Of a stretch of DNA of 64,000 nt, positions 50,688-60,000 are shown piece after piece. The notes beneath the pieces are model-generated. The model made no database searches, was not told the origin of the DNA, and saw only the letters and a program-made list of their open reading frames with translations. Within the stretch, counting starts at the first letter, position 1, and each line of letters begins with the position of its first letter. Made by a program: the position numbers and the translations under genes. This DNA comes from an uncultured Sphingomonadaceae bacterium (GTDB taxonomy: Bacteria > Pseudomonadota > Alphaproteobacteria > Sphingomonadales > Sphingomonadaceae), in NCBI GenBank assembly GCA_947493215.1, contig CANLQE010000001.1, positions 992,001-1,056,000 of the forward strand. The letters run 5' to 3'.

Positions 50688-52007
50688 ATGTTCGGAAAGA
50701 AACCAGCCGCTACTGACCCGTGTCCGCAATCTGCGGTGTCCAGCGGTGTGGGTATCGCCGGACTGATCGGACTGGTGTCATGGATCATGATTGCCCGCCA
50801 ATATGGCATGGACGGGCCGTATTCTGCGCTTGTCGCTTGCTTTGCCTGCGCCGTACCCATGGTGATCTGGTCGTTGCTTTACGACAAAGTACATTTGCGT
50901 GCGTCCACTGGTATCGACTGGAAAAACCCGAAACCGTTGAAGCAAACTTTTGATATCAGCGTCGCTAAACTGGCTGGTTTGTGGGCAACCTGGGCCATCA
51001 TAGCTTTTATCTATTGTGTCGGACGATGGTATTGGACCGGCCAATATCAGTTTTCGATGGAAATGATGGAGACAGCCGCGCCTTTCGTGGTTGGACTTTC
51101 GATCCCTTATGTCATGTGGATGGATCGGCGCTTTGTCGAACCGCGCGACGGGGCTTGGCATTTCGGGCAATTTCTGATGGGTGCTCGCGGTGAATATGAT
51201 CGTGAGCAGATTTACCATCATTTGCGTGCTTGGGCGGTAAAGGGCTTTTTCCTCGCCTTTATGATTTCGATTGTACCGGGTGGTTTCGGTGAGATTGTTC
51301 GCCTCGATATATCACAGGTTATCAATAACCCTGTTGCGATTGCCCATTGGCTGATCATCGCGATGTTTGTCGTCGATGTGCAGTTTGCCACAGTTGGTTA
51401 TCTGCTGACGATGAAGCCGCTGGACGCGCATATCCGCACCGCCAATCCCTATCTGGCCGGCTGGGTTGCGGCTCTAATATGCTACCCGCCTTTCATCCTT
51501 ATGGATGGACCGCTGAACTATCACGTCAACACCGCGGATTGGGCTTATTGGTTGGAAGGGCATCAAACCATTTTGGCGATTTGGGGTGCGATGCTAGTGA
51601 TCCTAACCGCGATCTATGCTTGGGCCACTGTTGCTTTTGGCCTGCGCTTCTCGAACCTTACGCATCGCGGCATCCTGACCCATGGTCCTTATCGGTTTAC
51701 GAAGCATCCAGCTTATGTTGCGAAGAACCTATATTGGTGGCTGGCGACGATGCCCTTTTTGGCCACATCGGGCAGTATAACCGATATGGTGCGGAACACG
51801 GTGATCATCGCAGCGGTAAGCGGTGTTTATTATTGGCGCGCGAAGACAGAAGAAAAACACTTGCTCAGTGATCCGGCCTATAAAGAATATGCCGAGTGGA
51901 TGGATCGCAATGCACCGATCCCGCGAGCTATTAACTGGGCGAAAGTGAAAATCGGCTGGTGGCCTGCAGCGGACAAGCCTGAGCCGGATATCCAGCCCGC
52001 CGAATAG
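50688..52007 (+). CDS. Isoprenylcysteine methyltransferase-like membrane protein
   Basis: A 439-residue polytopic protein. About ten membrane spans precede a C-terminal ICMT/PEMT-type methyltransferase domain with GILTHGPYRFTKHPAYVAKNLYWW at about residues 328-351 and YYWRAKTEEKHLLSDPAYKEYAEWM at about 386-410. This pair is the usual S-adenosylmethionine pocket. The long N-terminal membrane part is unlike short ICMT proteins. The substrate is unknown; a lipid or quinone is plausible. Confidence 0.82.
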   Translation: MFGKKPAATDPCPQSAVSSGVGIAGLIGLVSWIMIARQYGMDGPYSALVACFACAVPMVIWSLLYDKVHLRASTGIDWKNPKPLKQTFDISVAKLAGLWATWAIIAFIYCVGRWYWTGQYQFSMEMMETAAPFVVGLSIPYVMWMDRRFVEPRDGAWHFGQFLMGARGEYDREQIYHHLRAWAVKGFFLAFMISIVPGGFGEIVRLDISQVINNPVAIAHWLIIAMFVVDVQFATVGYLLTMKPLDAHIRTANPYLAGWVAALICYPPFILMDGPLNYHVNTADWAYWLEGHQTILAIWGAMLVILTAIYAWATVAFGLRFSNLTHRGILTHGPYRFTKHPAYVAKNLYWWLATMPFLATSGSITDMVRNTVIIAAVSGVYYWRAKTEEKHLLSDPAYKEYAEWMDRNAPIPRAINWAKVKIGWWPAADKPEPDIQPAE

Positions 52008-52057
52008 AACGGCCATTGGGGCTTTCAAAAGTCACAAGACAGCCATAAGCTCCGCCT

Positions 52058-52633
52058 ATGACAATAATCGGCACAGACGGAAAACATCGCTGTTTTGGCG
52101 GGCAGGCGGGCAAGGAATTCTACGGCATCTATCATGATGAGGAATGGGGCATTCCAGAACATGATGATCAGAAGCTGTTTGAAAACCTCATATTGGAAGG
52201 CGCACAAGCCGGATTAAGTTGGGAAACTGTGCTTCGTAAACGGGAAGGTTATCGCAAGGCGTTTCACGGTTTTGATATCGCCCGTGTCGCGACTATGACC
52301 GATGATGAACTGGAATCCCTGCGGGAAGACCCGGGGATCATTCGTAACAAGCTAAAAATCTATTCCACACGCAAAAACGCGTTGGTTTTTCTGGATATGC
52401 AGAGAGAGTTTGGCGGCTTTGATCGCTGGCTTTGGGATCATGTCGACGGCAAACCCATTGTAAACCGGCCCAAGGATATGTCGGAAATGCTGGCGACCTC
52501 TCCCATTAGCGACGCAATTTCCAAAGACCTGAAAAAGCGCGGGATGAGTTTCGTCGGTAGCACTATCATCTATGCTTACATGCAAGCCGTGGGGATGGTG
52601 GATGACCATATGGCGGATTGCTGGCAAGCCTGA
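52058..52633 (+). CDS. tag: DNA-3-methyladenine glycosylase I
   Basis: A 191-residue Tag glycosylase, removing 3-methyladenine from alkylated DNA. It shows YHDEEWGIPEHDDQKLFENLILEGAQAGLSWETVLRKR near residues 25-62 in sections, a zinc Cys-His arrangement, and the C-terminal MSFVGSTIIYAYMQAVGMVDDH. Length is normal. It stands on the same strand as the photolyase-like gene, 72 bp ahead, giving a small DNA-repair neighbourhood. Confidence 0.95.
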   Translation: MTIIGTDGKHRCFGGQAGKEFYGIYHDEEWGIPEHDDQKLFENLILEGAQAGLSWETVLRKREGYRKAFHGFDIARVATMTDDELESLREDPGIIRNKLKIYSTRKNALVFLDMQREFGGFDRWLWDHVDGKPIVNRPKDMSEMLATSPISDAISKDLKKRGMSFVGSTIIYAYMQAVGMVDDHMADCWQA

Positions 52634-52705
52634 CCGCCAATAGCTGGGCCCGCCCGTCCGAACTGTATAGTTGGCAATCCTCTTCATTGCTGCGATAGGG
52701 CCGCC

Positions 52706-53920
52706 ATGACACATCCCCAACCTACTCGAGCGACCGCTTTGTCGCGGCTTGCTGATTTCACCGCCAATATGGGTCATAATTACGCGCATAAGCGCAATTT
52801 TGACTATGGTCCTGATGCTGATGTGAAGCAGGATCAATGGCGCGACAATGTCTCGAAGTTATCGCCTTATATTCGGCACAAGCTGCTTGCCGAACAGGAA
52901 CTGATTGCCGCTGCAATCAAGACCCATGGCGCACAAGGCGCGGATAAATTTATCGCGGAAGTCTTGTGGCGTGGCTATTTCAAAGGCTGGTTGGAACAGC
53001 GTCCTGAAGTCTGGGCGGATTATGTCACCAATCGAGACGAGAAATTCAGGCAGATTAAAAGACAGGGTGGTCTGCGCAAAATCTATGAACAGGCCACAGA
53101 AGGTCGCACAGGCATTGACGCCTTTGATCATTGGGCGAAGGAACTGGCCGAAACCGGCTATCTTCACAACCATGCCCGCATGTGGTTTGCCAGCATCTGG
53201 ATTTTCACCCTGAAACTGCCTTGGGAACTGGGCGCGGACTTTTTCCTCCAGCATCTGCTGGATGGTGACGCTGCTTCCAATACGCTGTCTTGGCGCTGGG
53301 TCGGCGGGCTGCATACCAAAGGCAAAACCTATCTCGCGACCAAAGAGAATATTGTCCAATTTACCGATGGCCGCTTTACGCCAATAGGCTTGGTCGCAGA
53401 AACTATCGCGCTGGAAGAAGAAAAGACTTATAAATTGCGGCCTCTTAAAATACCGGCTGCGCCGCCGGCTGCTTCGGCTTTCGCGCTGTTGGTCCATGAA
53501 GAGGATTGCCATCCTGAAAGCCTGGTATTGCCGCAGAAGCCGTCGCTGATTATTGGTGTGAGCGGTCCCGATGGAAAGAGTCCAAAGGGGGTGTCGGATA
53601 AGGTGCGCGCCTTTACCAGTGGTGCGGTAACTGATGCTGTGGCCCGCGCGGCTGAGCATTTTGATTGCGATAGCGTCATGTGGAATAAAGGCGAAAAATT
53701 GAGCGCTATTTTGGCCGATGCAAGGATGGAACGTCTGTTGTCGCCATGGTTGCCGGTAGGCGCACTGAAAGACGCCATTGGCAAGGAAATGCGCGGGAAT
53801 AATGCCCGATGGGTGATACGCGATTATGACGCTGCGATCTGGCCATTGGCGACCAAGGGATTTTTCCCGGTCAAGAAAAAGGCACCCGATGCGCTGCGCG
53901 CGATTGGGATGGAGCTATAA
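52706..53920 (+). CDS. Photolyase/cryptochrome-like FAD-binding protein lacking the usual N-terminal antenna domain
   Basis: A 404-residue protein. Residues about 10-265 match the FAD-binding helical domain of DNA photolyases (VLWRGYFKGWLEQRPEVW, TGYLHNHARMWFASIWIFTLKLPWELGADFFLQHLLDGDAASN, SWRWVGG). The normal alpha/beta antenna domain is absent from the front, but an alpha/beta-like segment follows at the back (ASAFALLVHEEDCHPES, FDCDSVMWNKGEKLSAIL, SPWLPVGALKDAI). Light-dependent repair or signalling is possible but not shown. Its TAA overlaps the next ATG. Confidence 0.85.
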   Translation: MTHPQPTRATALSRLADFTANMGHNYAHKRNFDYGPDADVKQDQWRDNVSKLSPYIRHKLLAEQELIAAAIKTHGAQGADKFIAEVLWRGYFKGWLEQRPEVWADYVTNRDEKFRQIKRQGGLRKIYEQATEGRTGIDAFDHWAKELAETGYLHNHARMWFASIWIFTLKLPWELGADFFLQHLLDGDAASNTLSWRWVGGLHTKGKTYLATKENIVQFTDGRFTPIGLVAETIALEEEKTYKLRPLKIPAAPPAASAFALLVHEEDCHPESLVLPQKPSLIIGVSGPDGKSPKGVSDKVRAFTSGAVTDAVARAAEHFDCDSVMWNKGEKLSAILADARMERLLSPWLPVGALKDAIGKEMRGNNARWVIRDYDAAIWPLATKGFFPVKKKAPDALRAIGMEL

Positions 53921-54099
53921 TGAAAGAGCATTTTGAACGGCATAAACAACCATGGAACAGCGAAGAGATACAAAAGCTCCATGCTTTTGCGAAAAAGGGT
54001 ATGACGCTAAAAGCGATATCCAAGGCGCTGACTCGCAGTGAGGAATCGATAAAGAAGCGCGCTAAGGCCGATAAGCTCAAAATAGCAAAAAAGCGCTGA
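53920..54099 (+). CDS. 59-residue SANT/Myb-like helix-turn-helix protein
   Basis: A small basic protein from ATG at 53920 to TGA at 54097-54099. PWNSEEIQKLHAFAKKGMTLKAI and ALTRSEESIKKRA give the Myb/SANT tri-helix pattern with a conserved Trp, and the C-terminus is lysine-rich. It starts inside the photolyase stop (TAATG), so its translation is coupled. It probably binds DNA; a regulatory or accessory role for the photolyase-like gene is inferred. Confidence 0.75.
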   Translation: MKEHFERHKQPWNSEEIQKLHAFAKKGMTLKAISKALTRSEESIKKRAKADKLKIAKKR

Positions 54100-54186
54100 T
54101 CTTTGAATATGTAAACCTATGTAAAATATAGGAAATAGCAAAAAATTTACCATTCCCTGTTATCGCAAACTGCGTGGGGACGACGA

Positions 54187-56538
54187 ATGACAGAAGATGT
54201 TAAAACCGGGGTGTGGGGCCACTCCGATCAGTATTTGATTTTACGAGAACAGCTTACGGAACATGGTAAGTCGATTCGCGTCACTGTTTTTGCCAATTTG
54301 GTCAATGCAGCCATTTTATCGTTCCTGTTCTTTGATCAAGCACCGCTGCCCATGCATATCCTTTGGTATGCCATGTTTGCTTATCTTTCCATCGTGCGCC
54401 TTCAACTGGCCAAGCGTTCTGAGAAGATAGATTTATCCCGCCAGAAAATGCTGAAGATGAAAAGGCAAATTACATTTAACGCAGCCGGCTATGCTCATAT
54501 GTGGGGTACGGGCGTCGCCTGCCTCTTGCCAGTTGCAACACCTGATCAGCTTATGCTTCTCGCGATCATTGGCGCTGGCAAAATGAGTACTGCCGTGGTG
54601 TCCTATCGGCATATCCCGGAGGCGTCACGTGCCTGGACGCTCATCGTTTGTGTCGGCCTTGCGGCCGGTTTGCTATATCGCGGTGGGATCGAGAGCTATG
54701 TCGCCATCGCGTTGCTGGTCATGTTTGCGTCGGTATTATATTTGAATTGCGGGAACATATTTAAGAATTTTGCCAATCAACTTTTGGCGGGTCAGGAAAT
54801 CAAGCGCTCGGCTGAAACCGTTAAATTGCTGCTCAACGACTTTGAAGAACAAGCATCCAATTGGCTGTTTTCAGCAGATTCCGATGGGCGCTTGATCGAC
54901 GTGTGTGAACGGTTTGCGGAAGCTGTGCAAAGACCGCGTGAAGCCATGAATGGGATTGAGCTAACATCGTTGGTCGAGGACGAAAATCAGCGGAAGATTC
55001 TGGCTGATCATATTGCTAATCGTCGTTCGTTTCGGGATCTGACAGTGCCGGTGGAGGTTGGTGGCGAATTGCAATGGTGGACGATTAGTGCCCGTGCGGC
55101 TGATAAGTCGGCTGAAACGAAAGAGGTGACCATCCGCGGTGTGATCGAAGATATCACTGCCCAGAAAAATGCCGAAGCCAAAGTCAGTTACATGGCGCAT
55201 TTTGACGGCCTTACCGATCTGCCAAACCGGCGGTTGTTCACCGAATCCCTGAACCGTACCATCCACAGGGCCAAAACCGGTGACGATGTTGCGTTGATCT
55301 TTTTCGATCTGGATCATTTCAAGGCGATTAATGATACTCTCGGCCATCCTATGGGGGATAAGCTATTGCAAATGATTTCGCGTCGGTTGGAAACGCTAAC
55401 AAAGCCCGAAGACTTGCTGGCGCGCATTGGCGGCGACGAATTTGCGCTGCTGCTAACCGGCGCGCGCGCCCGATGTTCTGATGATATCGCCCAATTGATT
55501 GTTGAACAAATCGGCCTTCCGTTCTTGGTTGATGATCATAATGTTGTGTCGGGAGTAAGCGTCGGCGTAGCGCATTGGAAACCCGAAATGGATGATGCTA
55601 ATCAGCTTTTGAAATATGCTGATCTTGCTCTCTATTCGGCAAAGGGTGATGGCCGAAACCGGGTTGCGCTGTTTGAAGATGGCATGGATGTAGCAGCACA
55701 AGCACGGCGCACTTTGGAACTTGATTTGCGGGCGTCGCTGGGCCGCAACGAAATGCGTTTGCATTATCAACCACTGGTGGACCTTAAGAGTCAAAATAAA
55801 ATCGGTTACGAAGCCTTGTTGCGCTGGGAACATCCAGAACGCGGTGTTGTTATGCCAGATGATTTTATCGCTGTGGCTGAAGAGACTGGAATGATTGTGC
55901 AGCTGGGTGAATGGGTCATTCGCAAGGCTCTGAATGACGCAGCAAATTGGGACGAAAAGTTAACAGTCGCAATAAACCTGTCGCCGACACAAATGCGTAG
56001 CGCTAGCCTGGTCTCAACAATCATCAATGCTTTGGCGAGTTCTGGAGTTGATCCCAGTAGGTTGGAGTTGGAGATCACCGAAAGCATATTGATGCACGAT
56101 AGTGAAGCCAATATCCGGACTCTGCATATGCTGCGCAACCTTGGCATCCGGATATCTTTGGATGACTTTGGTACCGGCTATAGCTCACTAAACTATTTGC
56201 GTAGTTTTCCGTTCGACAAGATTAAGATTGATCGTTGTTTCGTCAGCGAGATTGATACGCGCGAAGACTGCCGGGCCATTATTCGCTCGGTGATCAGCTT
56301 AGCTCAAACTCTTGGCATGAAGACGACGGCAGAAGGTGTCGAGCGCGAAGGCCAGGTTGATGAACTGCGTATAGAAGGGTGTGATCAGGTTCAGGGATTT
56401 CTCTATGGCAAAGCCGAGGATCTGAGCGAGTTTACCGATTTGCGCGCCAGTGACCAGTTGGTTCCCAATGTTGAAACCATCTATTTGCCTGCGGCGGAGG
56501 TCAAGATGTCGCCGGATCAGAAACGCAAGAAAGCGTGA
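54187..56538 (+). CDS. Membrane diguanylate cyclase/phosphodiesterase (PAS-GGDEF-EAL)
   Basis: A 783-residue c-di-GMP enzyme. Five or six membrane spans fill about 25-195. A PAS-like domain follows at about 220-330 (SADSDGRLIDVCERFAEA). GGDEF is intact at about 415-419 (RIGGDEFALLL), but the upstream inhibitory RxxD has Lys for Arg (KPED). EAL is intact near 541 (GYEALLRWEHP), with NLSPTQMR, LELEITES, DDFGTGYSSL and AEGVE. Both activities look possible. It is convergent with the LuxR gene, ten bases apart. Confidence 0.95.
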   Translation: MTEDVKTGVWGHSDQYLILREQLTEHGKSIRVTVFANLVNAAILSFLFFDQAPLPMHILWYAMFAYLSIVRLQLAKRSEKIDLSRQKMLKMKRQITFNAAGYAHMWGTGVACLLPVATPDQLMLLAIIGAGKMSTAVVSYRHIPEASRAWTLIVCVGLAAGLLYRGGIESYVAIALLVMFASVLYLNCGNIFKNFANQLLAGQEIKRSAETVKLLLNDFEEQASNWLFSADSDGRLIDVCERFAEAVQRPREAMNGIELTSLVEDENQRKILADHIANRRSFRDLTVPVEVGGELQWWTISARAADKSAETKEVTIRGVIEDITAQKNAEAKVSYMAHFDGLTDLPNRRLFTESLNRTIHRAKTGDDVALIFFDLDHFKAINDTLGHPMGDKLLQMISRRLETLTKPEDLLARIGGDEFALLLTGARARCSDDIAQLIVEQIGLPFLVDDHNVVSGVSVGVAHWKPEMDDANQLLKYADLALYSAKGDGRNRVALFEDGMDVAAQARRTLELDLRASLGRNEMRLHYQPLVDLKSQNKIGYEALLRWEHPERGVVMPDDFIAVAEETGMIVQLGEWVIRKALNDAANWDEKLTVAINLSPTQMRSASLVSTIINALASSGVDPSRLELEITESILMHDSEANIRTLHMLRNLGIRISLDDFGTGYSSLNYLRSFPFDKIKIDRCFVSEIDTREDCRAIIRSVISLAQTLGMKTTAEGVEREGQVDELRIEGCDQVQGFLYGKAEDLSEFTDLRASDQLVPNVETIYLPAAEVKMSPDQKRKKA

Positions 56539-56548
56539 ACGGAACAAG

Positions 56549-57289
56549 TCAAAGCCGCAAAATCCCCAGCTCCAGCGCTCGGATAGAAGCGCCTGTTCTG
56601 TCACTTGCATCGAGTTTTGCAAACACTCTTCGAACATAAGTGTCGGCGGTTGATCCGCCAATTTTCAGCTCTGCTGCAATCGCTTTGTTCGAATGACCGT
56701 GGGCGATCAGCCGGATGACCTGTGATTCCCGTTCCGATAGCTCCACTTTGCGTTCGAACTGTTTGTCCAGAATATTGCATATTCTCACATGAGCTGCGCT
56801 GGCCAGAGCCGCGACCGTCGCGACGGTGCGATCGTCAAAAGCCAGTTCAACGGGATCGAAGGTAAAAGCGGAATAGGCATGACGCCCTTTCGGACCAAAT
56901 AGGGGGATGCCAATCCCTTCCATTAACCCATGGTCTTCAAGTTGGCTGACGAAGCTTTTTTCATTTTCATTCAGGCGCCGCGAGGTGAGCGCGTCCTGCC
57001 ACAGCATGGGTTCACCATGTTGCATGATAATATCAGGTATCGGATCACATTCTCGAAAACCCGCTTCTTCGTAAAGCGTCAGCCATTCTTTCGAAAAACC
57101 CGATGTCGCTAGTTGTACGGTATGATCCGTTTGAGACTTTAATTTGGGGGTGAAATGATAGCTGGTTCGGTTCGCGCCAAGATTGACAACTGCTATGCGA
57201 ATGAGCTCGAGTATATCTGAAATCGAAGTTAGCGCGGCAATCTGTCGGAGAACATTGCCGATATGCAAATCCTGGTTTTTCGTAGCCAT
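56549..57289 (-). CDS. LuxR-family regulator with autoinducer-binding domain (solo)
   Basis: A 246-residue LuxR protein. The N-terminal autoinducer-binding domain spans about 20-165; key positions seem to be present (SGFSKEWLTLYEEAGFRECDPIP, GIGIPLFGPKGRHAYSAF). The C-terminal GerE-type HTH is LSERESQVIRLIAHGHSNKAIAAELKIGGSTADTYVRRVF. No luxI-type synthase occurs in the window, so it is a solo. It is divergent from a winged-helix gene. Ligand identity is unknown. Confidence 0.9.
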   Translation of the reverse strand: MATKNQDLHIGNVLRQIAALTSISDILELIRIAVVNLGANRTSYHFTPKLKSQTDHTVQLATSGFSKEWLTLYEEAGFRECDPIPDIIMQHGEPMLWQDALTSRRLNENEKSFVSQLEDHGLMEGIGIPLFGPKGRHAYSAFTFDPVELAFDDRTVATVAALASAAHVRICNILDKQFERKVELSERESQVIRLIAHGHSNKAIAAELKIGGSTADTYVRRVFAKLDASDRTGASIRALELGILRL

Positions 57290-57451
57290 GGCCCCGCTAC
57301 TCCCGTGAATGCTGGACTATGCGCCAATTTGCATCTTTTTTCAAGTTGTCCCCTGTTTGGGTGACATACCTTCTTGGCGCGACCTCTATGAGAGCGCCGC
57401 TGACAGTTCAATCTAAGAACTTGCCCCCCCGGATGCAAAAAGTGGAGTTAT

Positions 57452-57952
57452 ATGATGGATCAAGCGCGTGATCAAACGATGCTATTGGAAGAAATTCTAC
57501 AAAGGCTGGAGCGTTTGGAAAACCAGCATTGGGAGCGTGCGATTGAACAGATTGATCTTGGCCAATTTGCGATTGATCTCAGACGATCCAGAGTTGGTGT
57601 TTTCCCTGATGAATATTGCACAGGCAATATTTGGGACGTCTTACTTGAGCTTTATGATGCCAAGCGCTCTGGAGAAAAACTGAAGCTATCAGAGATCGCG
57701 ACAAGTGCAAAAATACCTGAAAGTCTAGTGCTTCGATACGTCAACTTGCTGTCTGCAGACGGTTTTCTATCTCACGCAGAAGATGCAAATAATCATGATG
57801 AGCCGCATATAGTGCTTACCGAAAAAGCGATGACTCAGATTGATCTATTGTTTAAATATACCCGGATGAGAGTCAGCGCGTCGCCGGGGCCGTCTGACGT
57901 TGCAGACAATGATACAGCAATTGCCATGGACAGTGCTGCAAAAGTTATTTGA
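57452..57952 (+). CDS. Winged-helix (MarR-like) regulator
   Basis: A 166-residue protein. The first 45 residues include a helix that may form a coiled coil (LLEEILQRLERLENQHWERAIEQ). A winged HTH follows (DVLLELYDAKRSGEKLKLSEIATSAKIPESLVLRYVNLLSADGFLSH at about 63-109), resembling MarR or IclR-type DNA-binding units. It starts at ATG 57452 or 57455 after GGAG, divergent from the LuxR solo. Its targets are unknown. Confidence 0.75.
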   Translation: MMDQARDQTMLLEEILQRLERLENQHWERAIEQIDLGQFAIDLRRSRVGVFPDEYCTGNIWDVLLELYDAKRSGEKLKLSEIATSAKIPESLVLRYVNLLSADGFLSHAEDANNHDEPHIVLTEKAMTQIDLLFKYTRMRVSASPGPSDVADNDTAIAMDSAAKVI

Positions 57953-58043
57953 ACTTGATTAAAAGACTGCTGCGAGGATATTATTAGCCCGCAATCGCAA
58001 TCACAATCTTGACGCGGCGGTTGCTTCACAGCATGGCCATATC

Positions 58044-59045
58044 ATGCGATTTTTCTCCGACAATGCAGCGTCTGTCCATCCCAATGTATTGGGCGCTTTG
58101 GCTGAGGCCAACCACCAAGACACCGCTTATGATGGCGATGCCCTAAGCGCGCAATTGAGCGGCGCTTTTTCCGATCTGTTTGGAACCGATGTTGAGGCGA
58201 TGTGGGTGGCTACCGGAACGGCGGCTAACTCGCTGGCTTTGGCAGCAATGTGCCAACCGCATCAGGGTGTGATTTGTCACGAAGAAGCACATATTGAACA
58301 GGACGAGGCGGGGGCTCCTGGCTTCTATACCGGTGGCGCTAAACTGATGCTCGCTGGTGGTGCTGGCGCAAAGCTTTTACCCGATACCATTGACACCATG
58401 TGCGGCGCGATCCGGGATGATGTGCATCAGGTGCAGCCTGCCGCTGTTTCGATCACCAATGCGTCAGAATATGGACTGGTTTATACACCCGATGAGGTTG
58501 CCGCTGTCGCGGAAGTCTGCACAAAGCGTGATTTGGGTTTGCACATGGATGGCGCTCGCTTTGCAAATGCCGTGGCAACATTGGGCTGTGATCCGGCCGA
58601 TGTGACATGGAAGGCGGGCGTTGATGTGCTCAGCTTTGGCTTTGTCAAAAATGGCGGCATGGGAGCTGAGGCCTTGGTCTTTTTCGACAAGGATCTCGCT
58701 CGCGAAACCCACTATCGCCGCAAGCGCGCTGGTCATTTGCAATCCAAGGGACGCTATCTTGCAGCGCAGATACTAGCGATGCTCGAGGGCAATCTGTGGC
58801 TCGACAATGCGCGCGCGGCCAATCAAGGCGCGCAGATTATCGCAGAGGCTGCCAGCGAACGACTGCTCTATCCCGTTCAGGCCAACGAGGTTTTCATCAA
58901 ACTTTCGGCAGCCGAAGCAGAGACTCTTCGCAGCGCTGGATTTGATTTCTACGACTGGGGCGAAGGACAGGCTCGGCTGGTAACGAGTTGGAACCAAAGC
59001 GCAGAAGATATTCTTCCGTTGGCCGAGGCTATCAGAGCCTTATGA
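58044..59045 (+). CDS. Threonine aldolase (PLP enzyme)
   Basis: A 333-residue beta-eliminating lyase-family aldolase, cleaving L-threonine or related beta-hydroxy amino acids to glycine and an aldehyde. It starts MRFFSDNAASVHPNVLGAL. The PLP Lys is K202 in VDVLSFGFVKNGGMGAEAL, and the Asp holding the pyridine ring is in LGLHMDGARFANA. Length is normal. Its TGA overlaps the exporter start (ATGA). Confidence 0.92.
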   Translation: MRFFSDNAASVHPNVLGALAEANHQDTAYDGDALSAQLSGAFSDLFGTDVEAMWVATGTAANSLALAAMCQPHQGVICHEEAHIEQDEAGAPGFYTGGAKLMLAGGAGAKLLPDTIDTMCGAIRDDVHQVQPAAVSITNASEYGLVYTPDEVAAVAEVCTKRDLGLHMDGARFANAVATLGCDPADVTWKAGVDVLSFGFVKNGGMGAEALVFFDKDLARETHYRRKRAGHLQSKGRYLAAQILAMLEGNLWLDNARAANQGAQIIAEAASERLLYPVQANEVFIKLSAAEAETLRSAGFDFYDWGEGQARLVTSWNQSAEDILPLAEAIRAL

Positions 59046-59968
59046 GCGCAGAGCAGGGCGGCGAGCCAGGTTTGCTGACGCCGCGCATATTAATCCCCTT
59101 TCTCTTGGTCTCGCTGATCTGGGGCTCGACCTGGCTGGTGATCAAGGATCAGATTTCTGACGTTCCGCCAAGCTGGTCGGTCAGCTACCGATTCATCATT
59201 GCGTCGGCAGCGATGTTTGTGCTGGTCGGATTCAAGCGGCTGCCATTTCGGCTGGGGACAAAGGGTCAGTTCTGGGCGATCCTGATTGGTATTGCCCAAT
59301 TCTCCTTCAATTTTAACTTTGTCTATAATGCCGAGCTTTTTATCACCTCTGGCCTCGTCGCGGTGCTCTTTGCCTTGCTGATGGTGCCCAATGCGATATT
59401 GGGTCGAATATTCCTGGGCCAGCGCATCAACGGTGCTTTCATGGCGGGATCGGCCATAGCGGCGGTCGGGATCGGTTTGCTCTTCTGGCACGAATATAAG
59501 AGTTCCCCGGCCACATTAGCCGATGTTCTCTTGGGCGTAGCGCTGACCGTCGGCGGGATATTATCTGCCTCTGTCGCCAATGTGATGCAGGCTTTGCCCA
59601 AGTTAAAAAGCTATCCGATCCTCACGCTTTTGGCATGGGCGATGTTTTGGGGGGCGTTCATCAATGTAATATTGTCATGGATAACGGTCGGGCCACCGGT
59701 CATAGAAATGCGCGCGGCCTATCTCGGCGGAATAGTCTATCTCGCGATCGTCGGTTCGGTCATCACATTCCCGCTCTATTTCTCTCTCCTCAGAGAAATA
59801 GGCGCTGGAAAAGCGGCCTATTCCAGTGTGTTGGTGCCAGTCGTAGCGATGATCTTATCGACCTTGTTCGAGGATTATGAGTGGACGGGTCTGCCAGCCG
59901 CTGGCGCGCTTTTGGCGATGGCGGGATTGCTGGTGGCACTCCGGGCGCGCAAGCCGAAGCAATCATAG
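59042..59968 (+). CDS. EamA/DMT-family exporter
   Basis: A 308-residue membrane protein with ten predicted spans in two EamA repeats (first SLIWGSTWLVIKDQISDVPPSWSVSYRFIIA, second PLYFSLLREIGAGKAAYSSVLVPVVAMILSTLFEDYEWT). The ATG at 59042 overlaps the aldolase stop; the longer frame is a shadow. Coupling to threonine aldolase hints at amino-acid or metabolite export, but the substrate is not shown. Confidence 0.9.
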   Translation: MSAEQGGEPGLLTPRILIPFLLVSLIWGSTWLVIKDQISDVPPSWSVSYRFIIASAAMFVLVGFKRLPFRLGTKGQFWAILIGIAQFSFNFNFVYNAELFITSGLVAVLFALLMVPNAILGRIFLGQRINGAFMAGSAIAAVGIGLLFWHEYKSSPATLADVLLGVALTVGGILSASVANVMQALPKLKSYPILTLLAWAMFWGAFINVILSWITVGPPVIEMRAAYLGGIVYLAIVGSVITFPLYFSLLREIGAGKAAYSSVLVPVVAMILSTLFEDYEWTGLPAAGALLAMAGLLVALRARKPKQS

Positions 59969-60000
59969 CCGTTACAAACGAGCGGCAAGGCTTGCTCGTT

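Noticed and set aside
53920-54099. Toxin-antitoxin reading of the 59-residue gene
   Set aside because: There is no partner toxin; its overlap is with the photolyase-like gene and its pattern is Myb/SANT.
56549-57952. Complete LuxI/LuxR quorum-sensing pair
   Set aside because: The neighbouring 57452 gene encodes a winged-helix protein, not an autoinducer synthase, and no clear lux box was found.
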